Shown: positions 56,216-64,000 of the stretch, one piece after another
Numbering within the stretch: the stretch's first letter is position 1
Layout: the number at the start of each line of letters is the position of its first letter
From: Winogradskyella sp.
Lineage (GTDB): Bacteria; Bacteroidota; Bacteroidia; Flavobacteriales; Flavobacteriaceae
Length of the DNA stretch: 64,000 bases
NCBI RefSeq assembly: GCF_003712105.1
Contig: NZ_RHLG01000002.1
Span: 372,001 to 436,000 of the forward strand
Direction of reading: 5' to 3'
Notes under the pieces: generated by a model
Told to the model about the DNA's origin: nothing
Database searches by the model: none
Seen by the model: only the letters and a program-made list of their open reading frames with translations
Translations under genes and position numbers: made by a program

Positions 56216-59191
56216 ATGTTGAAGAACTTATTACTATTAATATTAATTATTTTTTTAAATACCTCTGTTTTTTCTCAAGGTGAACATAATGTTTGGTATT
56301 TTGGTGAAAATGCTGGTATAGATTTTAATACAAATGTTCCAGTTGCTTTATTAAATGGTCAGATAGATACAGTAGAAGGTTCTTCAATAATTTCTGACGC
56401 TAATGGTAGCCTATTATTCTATACTGATGGTGTAACTGTTTGGAATAAAAATCATCAAGTTATGCTAAATGGCAATGACTTGAACGGTAATGAGAGCAGC
56501 ACACATTCAGCACTTATAGTTAGTAAACCAAATGACCCTGATATTTATTATATTTTTACAGTTGATGATTTAGTTGGACCTGACGGTTTACAATATTCTG
56601 AAGTAGATATGTCATTAGATTTTGGTTTAGGAGGTGTTACTGCAAATAAGAATATTATGCTTCATACACCTACAACTGAAAAACTTGTTGCGGTCAAAAA
56701 TGCGAATAATGATGGGTTATGGGTTATAAGTCATAAATCAAATAGTAATGAGTTTATTGCTTATAGTGTTTCCAGTTCAGGTATAAATACAACACCCGTA
56801 ATAAGTGCAGTTGGTACTTTAGTTTTTAGCTCAAATTGGGATAATTATCCAATCGGACAAATAAAGATATCTCCAGATGGTACTAAGTTGGCGGTCGCAA
56901 GAGCTACTGGATTATCCGAAGTTCAATTATTCGATTTTAACACTTCAACAGGAATTGTTTCTAACCCTGTTACATTATTTGATACTCCAGATGCTAATGA
57001 AACATTTTCGACATCAGTTTATGGAGTAGAATTTTCACCTAATAGTCAAGTATTATATGTAAGTATTCGAGGGATTTCAGTTTTTCAATACAATTTGCTG
57101 GCAGGTTCATCAACGGATATAATTGATTCTCAACTCCCTGTTAGTATTGGAACAACACAAAATGCAGCTCTACAATTAGGTCCTGATGGCAAAATTTATG
57201 TAGCAAAATTCCAAAGCCTTTATCTTGATGCGATAAATAATCCAAACATAGTTGGAACGGGATGCGATTATCAAAGTAATGACTTGTATTTGGAGGGACG
57301 CAGATGTTTGTTGGGTTTACCGTCTTTTTCCCCTGTTCTATTTGAAATAAGTTTTCAAACACAAAGTAATTGCTTAGGAGAACCAACACAATTTAATGCT
57401 GCTATTTCCCAAAACTATGATAGTTTAACTTGGGATTTTGGTGATGGTACTACTTCTGAAGATGAAAACCCTACTCATACCTATACATCTGCAGGTATAT
57501 ACACTATAGAGCTAACTGTTATTTCTAATGGGCAATCTTTTAATTACTCTGAAGATATATTAATATCTAATATAGATGCTTCAATTTCATTTACTGATAC
57601 TAGTTTTTGTGGGCTATCTGATGGTAGTATTGTTATATCCGAATTATTGTCAAATACAAACTATGTAATAACATATGATTATCAGGGTACACCTTCGAGT
57701 TTAAATTTACAATCAGATGCTAGTGGTAATGTAGAGATTACAGGTTTACCATTTGGTAGTTATGATAATATTGTTGTTACAGAAGATGCGACAGGTTGTG
57801 AAGATACTTTGGGACAGATCATTATTGATGAACCAGATTTCATTTTATCTTTCACTGCATCCGATCCTTCATCATGTAGTTCTGAAGATGGAGAAATAGT
57901 AATCTCAGATTTAGTTCCAAATCAATCTTATGTTGTGGATTATTTTTATAATTCTGTACTGGTTCAAGATATTTATACCGCTGATTCAAATGGAGAGATT
58001 CTAATAATAGGATTGAGTTCAGGCCAGTATGAAAATATTATGGTTGTAGATACTGTCTTGTCATGTACGGATGGGATAGGTTTATTGGAATTAGAATCAA
58101 CACAGCTAGATGCATCAATTTCATTTACTGATGCTAGTTTTTGTGGGCTATCTGATGGTAGTATTGTTATATCCGAATTATTGTCAAATACAAACTATGT
58201 AATAACATATGATTATCAGGGTACACCTGTGAGTTTAAATTTACAATCAGATGCTAGTGGTAATGTAGAGATTACAGGTTTACCATTTGGTAGTTATGAT
58301 AATATTGTTGTTACAGAAGATGCGACAGGTTGTGAAGATACTTTGGGACAGATCATTATTGATGAACCAGATTTCATTTTATCTTTCACTGCTTCCGATC
58401 CTTCATCATGTAGTTCTGAAGATGGAGAAATAGTAATCTCAGATTTAGTTCCAAATCAATCTTATGTTGTGGATTATTTTTATAATTCTGTACTGGTTCA
58501 AGATATTTATACCGCTGATTCAAATGGAGAGATTCTAATAATAGGATTGAGTTCAGGCCAGTATGAAAATATTATGGTTGTAGATACTGTCTTGTCATGT
58601 ACGGATGGGATAGGTTTATTGGAATTAGAATCAACACAGCTAGATGCATCAATTTCATTTACTGATGCTAGTTTTTGTGGGCTATCTGATGGTAGTATTG
58701 TTATATCCGAATTATTGTCAAATACAAACTATGTAATAACATATGATTATCAGGGTACACCTGTGAGTTTAAATTTACAATCAGATGCTAGTGGTAATGC
58801 AGAGATTACAGGTTTACCATTTGGTAGTTATGATAATATTGTTGTTACAGAAGATGCGACAGGTTGTGAAGATACTTTGGGACAGGTTATTATTGATTGC
58901 CTTCAGAATGTTGAGGAGGATTGTTTTAGAATTAAAAAGTTTTTTACACCTAATAACGATGGATATAATGATTTTTGGTACTTAGACACTCTAAGTGATT
59001 GTAGTTATATCGTTTTTATTTATGATAGATATGGCAAATTATTAACATCTTTGAATCCTTCTAAACCATATTGGAATGGTACTTATAATGGGGTTAATAT
59101 GCCAACAAACGATTATTGGTTTCTAGTTAATTATAAAACAATAGATGGCCTTCTTAAATCATATAGTTCTCATTTTACTTTAAAAAGATAA
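56216..59191 (+). CDS. Large secreted repeat protein with T9SS type B sorting domain
   Basis: The 991-residue protein has a signal peptide (to VFSQG). Residues 22-380 form a propeller-like region (GEHNVWYFGENAGIDFN, GSLLFYTDGVTVWNKNHQVM). A PKD domain follows at about 380-453 (LTWDFGDGTTSEDENPTHTYTSAGIYTIELTV). From 454 to about 895 two module types alternate as A-B-A-B-A; A is DASISFTDASFCGLSDGSI-like and B is DFILSFTASDPSSCSSEDGE-like. The end (FFTPNNDGYNDFWYLDTL ... YDRYGKLLTSL) is the gliding-type (type B) C-terminal domain that directs export through the type IX system and surface attachment. The repeat pattern resembles adhesins of the SprB kind. Confidence 0.9.
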   Translation: MLKNLLLLILIIFLNTSVFSQGEHNVWYFGENAGIDFNTNVPVALLNGQIDTVEGSSIISDANGSLLFYTDGVTVWNKNHQVMLNGNDLNGNESSTHSALIVSKPNDPDIYYIFTVDDLVGPDGLQYSEVDMSLDFGLGGVTANKNIMLHTPTTEKLVAVKNANNDGLWVISHKSNSNEFIAYSVSSSGINTTPVISAVGTLVFSSNWDNYPIGQIKISPDGTKLAVARATGLSEVQLFDFNTSTGIVSNPVTLFDTPDANETFSTSVYGVEFSPNSQVLYVSIRGISVFQYNLLAGSSTDIIDSQLPVSIGTTQNAALQLGPDGKIYVAKFQSLYLDAINNPNIVGTGCDYQSNDLYLEGRRCLLGLPSFSPVLFEISFQTQSNCLGEPTQFNAAISQNYDSLTWDFGDGTTSEDENPTHTYTSAGIYTIELTVISNGQSFNYSEDILISNIDASISFTDTSFCGLSDGSIVISELLSNTNYVITYDYQGTPSSLNLQSDASGNVEITGLPFGSYDNIVVTEDATGCEDTLGQIIIDEPDFILSFTASDPSSCSSEDGEIVISDLVPNQSYVVDYFYNSVLVQDIYTADSNGEILIIGLSSGQYENIMVVDTVLSCTDGIGLLELESTQLDASISFTDASFCGLSDGSIVISELLSNTNYVITYDYQGTPVSLNLQSDASGNVEITGLPFGSYDNIVVTEDATGCEDTLGQIIIDEPDFILSFTASDPSSCSSEDGEIVISDLVPNQSYVVDYFYNSVLVQDIYTADSNGEILIIGLSSGQYENIMVVDTVLSCTDGIGLLELESTQLDASISFTDASFCGLSDGSIVISELLSNTNYVITYDYQGTPVSLNLQSDASGNAEITGLPFGSYDNIVVTEDATGCEDTLGQVIIDCLQNVEEDCFRIKKFFTPNNDGYNDFWYLDTLSDCSYIVFIYDRYGKLLTSLNPSKPYWNGTYNGVNMPTNDYWFLVNYKTIDGLLKSYSSHFTLKR
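57575..58899 (+). repeat. Near-perfect 534-bp tandem repeat within the T9SS type B gene
   Basis: Units start at 57575, 58109 and 58643, giving two complete copies of 534 bp (178 codons, module A plus B) and a half copy (module A). By eye the first two copies differ in about five bases over the 534; the third half differs by only a few. The reading frame is kept, since 534 is a multiple of three. Such near-identity suggests recent expansion or ongoing homogenisation. Confidence 0.95.
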
Positions 59192-59194
59192 TTA

Positions 59195-59304
59195 ATGCTT
59201 TAAAAAAGTATTTGCCATGCTATTTTTTATGTTGAAGTAACAATCATAACTTTTGAATTTAATTTAGATAAAGGTGTGGTTACCATTTAAGGGTTTGACA
59301 GATA
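59195..59304 (+). pseudogene. Degraded 5' fragment of comM
   Basis: Beginning at its own ATG (59195) this stretch aligns with the first ~112 bases of the intact comM (63234 onward): ATGCTT-AAAAAAG against ATGCTCAAAAAAG, then CATAAC and the block GATAAAGGTGTGGTTACC with one deleted base. It has frameshifts and stop codons. It ends at CAGATA, which is also in comM (63340-63345), and there joins the YheT fragment. Confidence 0.8.
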
Positions 59305-59441
59305 GTTGTTACCCAATAAAAGAAGCAGAAGAAAATCCAAATGTATACTTAGAAATGCCTAATCATGGCGGGCATGTGGGGTTTATAAACAAGAGAGAAT
59401 TTTATTACAACGAAAAACGAGCTTTGGAGTTTGTATTGTAG
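59299..59441 (+). pseudogene. 3' fragment of a YheT-family hydrolase gene
   Basis: The first 88 bases (59299-59386) match 55821-55908 of the intact gene with a single difference by eye; they encode the catalytic-His region (NHGGHVGF). The remaining ~55 bases diverge in DNA but still encode a related end (INKREFYYNEKRALEFVL, then stop) compared with IDKKNLYYNEWRAIEFIDKH of the intact gene. The changes are largely at codon third positions, as expected if this tail evolved as a working gene in another lineage. Confidence 0.85.
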
Positions 59442-59475
59442 AATATAATTATTTAATTAGTCGAAAATAAATTAA

Positions 59476-62400
59476 ATGAAGAAGTTTTACTTACAACTTG
59501 CGTTACTATTTTTCTTTCAATTTGGTTTTAGTCAGATTAGTTTTGAAGATAGACTAATTTTTCACGAAGATAGTCATGCATTATCAGCTTCATGTATTAG
59601 GGTAGTAGATATTAACGGTGATGGTAATCAGGATATATTATCTTCAAGTATAGGGCAAATAGTTTGGTTTGATAATAAAGATGGAGATGGAATTTTTCAT
59701 TCTACGGAAGTCGAATCAACTTTTCAAATATATTCTGTATACGGCGCAGATATAGATGGTGATAGTGATATTGATATTGTTGCAGCTATCGATTCAAATA
59801 CTGCAAATGAACGAAGAATAGTCTGGTATGAAAATTTAGATGGGTTGGGTAATTTTGGTCCGCAAAATTTAATTACCTCTAGTGTTAACAGGCCAAGAGA
59901 TGTCTACATTGCAGATATTGACAGTGATGGATATCCTGATGTTGTTTCGGTATCTCTTAACGATGGTAAAATAGCGTGGTATAAAAATACTAATGGATTA
60001 GGTAGTTTTGGTAGTCAAAATATAATTGGGATCCAAGGAGGTGCTACATCAGTTGTTGTTGCAGATATGGATAATGATAACGATAATGATATTGTTTTTG
60101 CGACCGATGGTAATGGAGGTGGTGTATATTGGATTGAGAATTTAAATAGTCAAACCGCTGATTTTGGAACAATCCAATTAATAGCTAGTTATCCTTTTGA
60201 TGGTTATGATCAAGTAGTTGTTGCAGATATAGATAATGATTCTGATTTAGATATATTAGCTGTTTATAGTAGTAATGTCTCTTGGTATGAGAATTTAGAT
60301 GGTAATGGAAATTTTAGTGGAGCTATTATAACTACTGAAGCTACTTTATCTGCATCTGTATATGCTGAAGACTTAGATGGTGATAATGATATTGATGTAA
60401 TGTCAGCCTCTTTTGGTTCGGGTATAAATAAAATTTCTTGGTATGAGAATTTAGATGGTATGGGTAGCTTTGGTTCACAACAAAATTTAACTACCAGTGC
60501 TAGTTCTGCCAATTATGTTTCTGCTGGAGATTTTGATGGCGATGGTGATTTTGACATTGTTTCATCAGAATTAGTTTGGTATGAAAATTTAGATGGATTG
60601 GGTGACTTTTCAATGTTAGAAAAATCTGTTTCAAATTACTTTAGCAACCCTAAATCTATTGATTTATGCGATTTGGATAATGATGGCGATTTGGATATCC
60701 TTGCAAATACTAGGAATGTAATTAATTGGTATCCAAATGATGATGGAGAGTATAGAACCCGTTACTTACTTGACTTTCCTTCTGCTGGAATAGGTGATAA
60801 AGTTTATCCTGTCGATATTGATGGTGATTTAGATATTGATGTTCTTGGTTATGAAACGTCTTCCAGAGATATTTTTTGGTATGAAAATTTAGATGGAAAC
60901 GGTAATTTTGACGAACCAACGATTGTTGAAAATCAAACTTTTAATTTTGCTAATTTCACTCATGCTGATATTGATGGTGACAATGATCAGGATATTATAA
61001 TATGTACTGGAGGTCTTGCTGGCGGTGAAATATTTGTACATGAAAATATTAATGGTCGTTTTGAAGATGAGGTACTAGTTTTTGATCAAAATGGAGTCGA
61101 GGATGTTATTTCTATAATAGCCTCTGATATCGATTCAGATGGAGATGTTGATTTAATTCTTGGTGTAGATTGGGGCTCATCATATGGGGTATTTTGGACT
61201 GAGAATTTGGACGGGAATGGAACTTTTGGTCCTCGAAATCAAATATCTTCTTCTTCAGATTTTGACGAGTTAAAACATATGTCATTGGCAGATGTAGACG
61301 GTGATTCTGATTTAGATATTTTAATTGCTCATGAAGAATTTTTCAGTTCGGAAGTTTCTTTGTACAGAAACAGTGATGGGCTTGGTGATTTTAGTTCTAG
61401 TGAGTTAATTATTAGTCAAAATTCTAACAGTATTTCAACTGCCCAAGGATTTGATGTAGACTTAGATGGTAATATAGATATTATAACCGGAGGCTCAAAA
61501 ATTACCTGGTACAGAAATATGGATGGCGATGGTGATTTTGGTTTACCCTTAACTATCACTGATAATTTTGGATCTAAAGATTTCTCTGTTGCTGATGTTG
61601 ATGGTGATAATGATTTTGATATAGTATCTGCGACAGGATTGCTTCAAACAGGTACTCTATACTGGTGTGAGAATTTTCTTTATGATATAGGTAATGAAAT
61701 TTCTGGTACGATTACATATTCTGCTAATGGCCAAGATTGTCAATCATCAGAATTTATTAACCAAGTTATGGTTGTTGCCGATAATGGAGATGATAGTTTT
61801 TCAACATTTTCAAGTGAAAATGGTAGTTATTCATTAGGAGTAAATGAAGGGGATTTTGAAACTACTATGATTAACAATCTTCCATCATATTATACTGTAG
61901 ATCCAGTTTCAGAAATATCTAGCTTTACTGGAGTGAATAATACAGACATAATCGATTTCTGTATAACACCAATATCTACGGTTAATGATGTTAATATTGT
62001 TACATATCCTAATATAGATGACCCACGCCCAGGTTTTGATACAAGCTATCAGTTGGTCTTTAACAATAATGGTACAACACAATTGAGTGGAGATATTACA
62101 TTTGAGTTTGATGATAGTAAGCTCCAATTTTTGTCAGCAAGCGAAACTGTAACATCTCAAACATCGAATAGTCTTACCTTTAATTATGCAGATTTAAATC
62201 CATTTGAGACAAGAACTATAGATTTGGAGTTTAATGTATTTGCACCACCTATAACCAATATTAATGACATCTTAGTCTCAACAGCCTCCATAACACCAAT
62301 TTCAGGTGATGCAACAGAAAATGACAATACATTTGAGCTAAACCAAACTGTTATTGGCTCTTATGACCCTAATGATATTAGGGTTTTAGAAGGTGATGAG

Positions 62401-63039
62401 GTGTTAATTGATGATGCGGATAAGTACTTACATTATATTATCCGTTTTCAAAATACTGGAACCGCTAGTGCTATTAATGTAAGAGTAGACCATATATTAG
62501 ATGATCAATTAGATTGGACTACTATGCAATTACAGAGCTTGAGTCATAATGGTCGCGTAGAAATTACAGATGGTAATAGCATAGAATTTATTTTCAATAA
62601 TATCAATCTACCTGATAGTTCTACAGATGAGGCCAATTCACACGGCTATATTACTTTTAAAATTAAACCTAAGAATGATGTCGTAGTCGGTGATATCGTA
62701 AATGGCGTTGCAGATATTTATTTCGATTTTAATCCTGCAATTGTAACTAATACAGTTTCGACAGAATTTGTTAATGCTGCATTATCAATAGATGATTTTG
62801 AGACTAATAAAATTAGTATTTATCCAAACCCAACTAATAACACGCTTTATATCACATCCAAATTGTCTGTTAATCAAATTTCTGTTTATGATATGAATGG
62901 TAGGTTACTAAGAATGGTATCTCTAAATTCAAATACCTTCGAATATGCCTTAGATGTTAAAAATTTAATTGAGGGTATATATTTCTTAAAACTAGAATCA
63001 GATAATGCTTTACAGACTCTTAAGTTTGTTAAAAACTAG
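59476..63039 (+). CDS. Large secreted FG-GAP/VCBS-repeat protein with T9SS type A sorting domain
   Basis: The 1187-residue protein has a signal peptide (to FGFSQ). About residues 30-760 contain fourteen repeats, each with a calcium-loop DxDxDxD (such as DIDGDSDID, DMDNDNDND, DVDGDSDLD) followed by a W-x-E-N-L-DG-like strand; fourteen would suit two seven-bladed propellers. Then come a short Ig-like region, and at about 965-1100 the conserved DUF7619-like domain (SYDPNDIRVLEG ... LHYIIRFQNTGTASAINVRV ... YFDFNPAIVTN). The end (IYPNPTNNTLYITS ... VYDMNGRLLRMV ... EGIYFLKLES) is the type A C-terminal sorting signal of type IX secretion. Calcium-stabilised surface adhesin or binding protein is likely. 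Confidence 0.92.
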   Translation: MKKFYLQLALLFFFQFGFSQISFEDRLIFHEDSHALSASCIRVVDINGDGNQDILSSSIGQIVWFDNKDGDGIFHSTEVESTFQIYSVYGADIDGDSDIDIVAAIDSNTANERRIVWYENLDGLGNFGPQNLITSSVNRPRDVYIADIDSDGYPDVVSVSLNDGKIAWYKNTNGLGSFGSQNIIGIQGGATSVVVADMDNDNDNDIVFATDGNGGGVYWIENLNSQTADFGTIQLIASYPFDGYDQVVVADIDNDSDLDILAVYSSNVSWYENLDGNGNFSGAIITTEATLSASVYAEDLDGDNDIDVMSASFGSGINKISWYENLDGMGSFGSQQNLTTSASSANYVSAGDFDGDGDFDIVSSELVWYENLDGLGDFSMLEKSVSNYFSNPKSIDLCDLDNDGDLDILANTRNVINWYPNDDGEYRTRYLLDFPSAGIGDKVYPVDIDGDLDIDVLGYETSSRDIFWYENLDGNGNFDEPTIVENQTFNFANFTHADIDGDNDQDIIICTGGLAGGEIFVHENINGRFEDEVLVFDQNGVEDVISIIASDIDSDGDVDLILGVDWGSSYGVFWTENLDGNGTFGPRNQISSSSDFDELKHMSLADVDGDSDLDILIAHEEFFSSEVSLYRNSDGLGDFSSSELIISQNSNSISTAQGFDVDLDGNIDIITGGSKITWYRNMDGDGDFGLPLTITDNFGSKDFSVADVDGDNDFDIVSATGLLQTGTLYWCENFLYDIGNEISGTITYSANGQDCQSSEFINQVMVVADNGDDSFSTFSSENGSYSLGVNEGDFETTMINNLPSYYTVDPVSEISSFTGVNNTDIIDFCITPISTVNDVNIVTYPNIDDPRPGFDTSYQLVFNNNGTTQLSGDITFEFDDSKLQFLSASETVTSQTSNSLTFNYADLNPFETRTIDLEFNVFAPPITNINDILVSTASITPISGDATENDNTFELNQTVIGSYDPNDIRVLEGDEVLIDDADKYLHYIIRFQNTGTASAINVRVDHILDDQLDWTTMQLQSLSHNGRVEITDGNSIEFIFNNINLPDSSTDEANSHGYITFKIKPKNDVVVGDIVNGVADIYFDFNPAIVTNTVSTEFVNAALSIDDFETNKISIYPNPTNNTLYITSKLSVNQISVYDMNGRLLRMVSLNSNTFEYALDVKNLIEGIYFLKLESDNALQTLKFVKN

Positions 63040-63171
63040 ATTATCACCAGTTATTTTTTCTTGTAATCAAAATTTAACACCGAATTTTACCGAAAATCGC
63101 CGATAACATCCGCTTAACAAATAGTAACCACCGATAAAACGATTGCACAATTTATTAGCTACATATTGACT

Positions 63172-63179
63172 TAGTTTTG
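63172..63179 (+). promoter_or_regulatory. comM promoter -7 box
   Basis: TAGTTTTG matches TAnnTTTG, 54 bases before the comM ATG; the nearest TTG upstream (63143) is 26 bases away, so the -33 element is doubtful. The rest of the 194-base gap holds several CCGATAA-type repeats but no gene. Confidence 0.35.
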
Positions 63180-63233
63180 CAAGTTTAATAAGGAAACTCT
63201 TAAAGCTTAATAACTTAGATTCCTATTTAACAC

Positions 63234-64000
63234 ATGCTCAAAAAAGTTTTTGCAAGTGCCGTATTTGGTGTTGAGGCTTCTACCATAACAGTTGAGGTCA
63301 ATATTGATAAAGGTGTTGGTTACCATTTAGTGGGGTTGCCAGATAACGCCATAAAAGAAAGTAATTACCGTATAGCAGCTGCTTTGAATAATAATGGGTT
63401 TAGAATTCCTGGTAAAAAAATCACCATTAACATGGCGCCTGCAGACTTGCGTAAAGAAGGCTCAGCGTACGATGTAACACTTGCTATTGGGATTTTAGCA
63501 GCCTCTAATCAAATAAAAGCAGATAATTTAGAAGATTACCTTATAATGGGTGAGTTGTCATTAGATGGTTCTCTTCAGCCCATAAAAGGAGCTTTACCAA
63601 TTGCGGTAAAAGCAAGAGAAGAAGGATTTAAACATTTTATTTTACCAAACCAAAATGCCAAAGAAGCAGCCATAGTTAGCGACTTAAACGTTTATGGCGT
63701 TAACAATATCACCCAAGTGATTAATCATTTTAATAAAGGTGAAGTATTAGAACACACACATATAGATACACGTGAGGAATTTTATAAAAATCTTGATGTT
63801 CCTGAGTTTGATTTTGCTGATGTTAAAGGGCAAGAAAGTATAAAACGTTGTATGGAAATTGCTGCTGCAGGTGGACATAATATTATTCTTATTGGTCCGC
63901 CAGGTTCTGGTAAAACCATGTTGGCAAAGCGACTACCGAGTATATTACCACCAATGACTTTACATGAAGCATTAGAGACTACTAAGATTCATTCTGTGGT
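63234..64000 (+). CDS. comM: ComM/YifB-family Mg-chelatase-like AAA+ ATPase, 5' part
   Basis: From ATG at 63234 the frame is open to the window edge (255 codons seen). It begins [15 protein letters not shown] and has the ComM N-terminal Lon-like domain features [21 protein letters not shown] and [23 protein letters not shown], then the AAA+ domain with [19 protein letters not shown] and Walker [19 protein letters not shown]. ComM helicases assist integration of incoming DNA by extending recombination intermediates during natural transformation. The rest of the gene lies outside. Its 5' end is also present as a broken copy at 59195. Confidence 0.95.
   Translation, partial: MLKKVFASAVFGVEASTITVEVNIDKGVGYHLVGLPDNAIKESNYRIAAALNNNGFRIPGKKITINMAPADLRKEGSAYDVTLAIGILAASNQIKADNLEDYLIMGELSLDGSLQPIKGALPIAVKAREEGFKHFILPNQNAKEAAIVSDLNVYGVNNITQVINHFNKGEVLEHTHIDTREEFYKNLDVPEFDFADVKGQESIKRCMEIAAAGGHNIILIGPPGSGKTMLAKRLPSILPPMTLHEALETTKIHSV

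Noticed and set aside
57575..58899. CRISPR array or intergenic repeat
   Set aside because: Units are 534 bp, contiguous and in frame within a protein gene; there are no spacers.
59195..59441. A small functional gene between the T9SS genes
   Set aside because: Frames are broken, and the sequence aligns to parts of two different neighbouring genes.

Overview
The window looks like a chromosomal stretch of a marine-type member of the Flavobacteriaceae (phylum Bacteroidota). The base composition is AT-rich. Promoters of the Bacteroidota type (TTG or TTTG, about 19 bases, TAnnTTTG) can be read upstream of several genes. There are lipoproteins with cysteine lipoboxes and LytS/LytR-type two-component pairs. 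Two very large secreted proteins end in type IX secretion (T9SS) sorting domains of both known kinds (A and B). The homologues that come to mind for almost every housekeeping gene are flavobacterial; the genus cannot be fixed from the sequence alone. No rRNA, tRNA, CRISPR array, insertion sequence or prophage was seen.

Layout. 1-2.1 kb: a minus-strand set of small envelope or stress-type genes (a membrane protein cut by the window edge, a secreted YHS protein, a SnoaL-like protein) below a regulator with two AraC-type DNA-binding domains. 2.2-4.7 kb: an aspartic-protease-like protein, then two head-to-head membrane/XRE regulator modules with repeated TTTGTCA heptamers between them. 4.7-16.2 kb: sirtuin, TrmH methyltransferase, small binding proteins, a DEAD-box helicase, RdgB, a TPR-like lipoprotein, fumarylacetoacetase (tyrosine breakdown), GlyA (one-carbon metabolism) and a first LytTR/histidine-kinase pair. 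16.4-26.5 kb: mostly envelope proteins (two DUF5694-like proteins, a beta-helix lipoprotein, a CarboxypepD_reg-like protein, glutaminyl cyclase), the small SRP RNA, an SDR and a transaldolase-family enzyme. 26.6-44.8 kb: an ABC-F ATPase, KatG with a following ankyrin protein, NhaC, an Lrp regulator divergent from a methionine gamma-lyase-like enzyme, an S41 peptidase, lipoamide dehydrogenase, a DUF922-like metalloprotease and a second LytTR/kinase pair. 44.9-53 kb: two tandem ECF sigma factors, a 57-residue gene overlapping the second one, an MscS-like channel, a second DEAD-box helicase and a pabB-tilS-ade run in which all three genes use non-ATG starts. 53-64 kb: a CocE/NonD hydrolase, a YheT-like hydrolase, two giant T9SS cargo genes, and the start of comM.

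The most striking structure is between 55.8 and 63.3 kb. The intergenic region between the two T9SS genes holds a composite scar: a degraded copy of the first ~110 bases of comM, joined at a 6-base microhomology (CAGATA) to a copy of the last ~145 bases of the YheT-like gene. The intact YheT gene lies upstream of the first cargo gene and the intact comM downstream of the second. This is the junction expected if a yheT-cargo-comM interval was duplicated, or if a second allele of the interval was imported and stacked. The locus therefore looks like an exchange site for surface or secreted proteins. The first cargo gene also carries an almost perfect 534-bp internal tandem repeat that could change copy number.

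Other points of interest are an ABC-F protein with one intact and one degenerate ATP site, a palindrome (CTCGATTATCGAG type) placed in the same orientation upstream of three envelope-protein genes, a KatG-terminator-ankyrin arrangement, a zinc-less sirtuin with a desuccinylase-type Tyr/Arg pair, and nested REP-like elements.
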